A DNA stretch of 15,888 nucleotides from assembly GCA_035641235.1 (NCBI GenBank), contig DASQUP010000253.1:1-15888 (forward strand). The letters are read 5' to 3'. The translations under genes and the position numbers were made by a program. The notes under the pieces were generated by a model, which did no database searches, was not told where the DNA came from, and worked only from the letters and a program-made list of their open reading frames with translations. Below, piece by piece: positions 15,048-15,888 of this stretch; the first letter of the stretch is position 1, and each line of letters opens with the position of its first letter. Source of the stretch: DASQUP01 sp035641235 (GTDB lineage: Bacteria; Actinomycetota; CADDZG01; WHSQ01).

Positions 15048-15220
15048 GGACAATCTCGTCCGACAGAAAGGCGCAGGTAGGGGACCCGCCACCCCGTTGA
15101 CGTTCGTTCTTGGCGAACAAAGCCACCCCAGCTCGGCTGTGCCCAGGAACCAGGAGTGCTTTTACCCTATCTGGGGGCGGCGATTGAGAAACCTGACCCC
15201 TAAGGGCCGCTCCTACTGAT

Positions 15221-15888
15221 TTACAGAATCTGGGACAGAAACTTCTTGGTGCGGTCGTGCTGCGGGCTGTCGAAGAAGGTGTCGGGCTGGGCCTGCTCGA
15301 CCAGCACTCCCTCATCGAAGAGGCACACTCGGTCGGCCACGTGGCGGGCGAACCCGATCTCGTGCGTAACCACGATCATGGTCATCCCGGACTCCGCCAG
15401 TTCCTCCATGACATCAAGGACCTCTTTGATCATCTCGGGGTCGAGGGCGGAGGTCGGCTCGTCGAAGAGCATGATCTTCGGCTCCATCGCAAGGGCGCGC
15501 GCGATCGCCACGCGCTGCTGCTGCCCACCCGATAGCTGCGCAGGGTACTTGTTTGCTTGCTCTGGTATGCCGACACGCTCCAGAAGCTGGTTCGCCTTCT
15601 CCTCGGCCTTCTTTTTCGGCCAGTGCCTCACGTTTCGAGGAGCAAGGGAGATGTTCTGCATAACGGTGAGGTGAGGAAACAGATTGAAGGATTGAAAGAC
15701 CATTCCGATCTCGCTGCGGACCTGAGCGATATTTCGGATGTCGTCCGTGAGCTCGATGCCGTCGACCACGATTCGCCCGTCGTCGTGCCGCTCCAACCGG
15801 TTGATAGTCCGAATGAATGTGGATTTCCCCGAGCCTGAGGGCCCGACAACGACGACGGTTTCACGCTTGTCCACCGTCATCGAGATGC
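15221..15888 (-). CDS. ATPase of a polar amino acid ABC importer (GlnQ type), 5' end outside the window
   Basis: The frame runs from the window edge to TAA at 15221-15223, giving 222 visible residues. The first in-frame ATG in view (15880) is not the true start: the residues before it (IS, then MTVDKRE) fit the strand that in GlnQ-like proteins precedes Walker A, so about 30 N-terminal residues are missing. Motifs: Walker A GPSGSGKS, Q-loop VFQSFNLFPHLTV, signature LSGGQQQR, Walker B IMLFDEPTSALDPE, and H-loop VVTHE. The NLFPHLTVMQN and PTSALDPEM forms are typical of polar amino acid (Glu/Gln/His/Arg) transporters. Permease and binding-protein genes should be upstream, beyond the window. The 191 bases between its stop and the response regulator ATG contain no clear terminator. 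Confidence 0.92.
   Translation of the reverse strand, partial: ISMTVDKRETVVVVGPSGSGKSTFIRTINRLERHDDGRIVVDGIELTDDIRNIAQVRSEIGMVFQSFNLFPHLTVMQNISLAPRNVRHWPKKKAEEKANQLLERVGIPEQANKYPAQLSGGQQQRVAIARALAMEPKIMLFDEPTSALDPEMIKEVLDVMEELAESGMTMIVVTHEIGFARHVADRVCLFDEGVLVEQAQPDTFFDSPQHDRTKKFLSQIL

Noticed and set aside
15093..15220. Riboswitch or terminator between the response regulator and the ABC ATPase
   Set aside because: Only short stems are visible (for example GTTCG/CGAAC at 15102-15118, and CCC/GGG pairs). No T-run is present, and I could not match any known riboswitch core.
15221..15880. Complete ABC ATPase starting at the ATG at 15880
   Set aside because: The residues before that ATG continue the conserved strand leading to Walker A, and the usual N-terminal 30 residues are absent, so the gene is cut by the window edge.

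Overview
The window is GC-rich, gene-dense bacterial chromosome, most likely from an actinomycete-type bacterium (phylum Actinomycetota, lineage not resolvable from this piece). The main evidence is the respiratory chain. There is a diheme membrane-anchored cytochrome c (QcrC-type), a Rieske protein with three membrane segments and a twin-arginine pair before the third (QcrA-type), a PDWY-type cytochrome b (QcrB-type), and a small four-helix oxidase subunit of the CtaF kind next to lipoprotein CtaC and CtaD. GTG starts, TAG-TG and ATGA stop/start overlaps and sporadic weak Shine-Dalgarno sites fit such a genome. No rRNA, tRNA, CRISPR array or transposase gene was seen.

Layout. 1-98 (+) is the end of a probable larE. 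95-331 (-) is a stand-alone Lrp/AsnC RAM domain. 481-3375 (+) is qcrCAB. 3443-4465 (+) is a membrane-anchored seven-bladed beta-propeller protein, and 4492-5064 (+) a dienelactone-hydrolase-like alpha/beta hydrolase. 5065-7842 (-) is ctaC-ctaD-ctaF, convergent with the preceding genes, so the bc1 complex and the aa3-type oxidase that accepts its electrons sit in one neighbourhood. 7843-8181 is a 339-base divergent intergenic region mostly occupied by a 240-base element with long imperfect terminal inverted repeats. 8182-11056 (+) is a tightly overlapping three-gene operon: acyl-CoA dehydrogenase, APH-fold kinase, HAD hydrolase. These are the three domain types fused in animal ACAD10. 11176-12386 (+) is a small very acidic protein followed by a signal-less two-domain peptidoglycan hydrolase. 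12406-14540 (-) is pgi preceded by a yajQ-family gene. 14541-14624 is a short intergenic stretch made almost entirely of two tiled hairpins. 14631-15029 (-) is a single-domain response regulator, and 15221-15888 (-) the 5'-truncated ATPase of a polar amino acid ABC importer.

How the genes work together. QcrCAB oxidises menaquinol and passes electrons through its own diheme cytochrome c to CtaC/CtaD, which reduce oxygen. The ACAD/kinase/HAD operon probably degrades 4-hydroxy fatty acyl-CoAs through phosphorylation followed by dehydrogenase-family chemistry; this is inferred from the ACAD10/ACAD11 and bacterial Lva precedents. The remaining genes are housekeeping or of unknown role. The most unusual items are the split ACAD10 operon, the inverted-repeat element upstream of ctaC, the hairpin pair upstream of yajQ, and the acidic small protein with its lysin-like partner.
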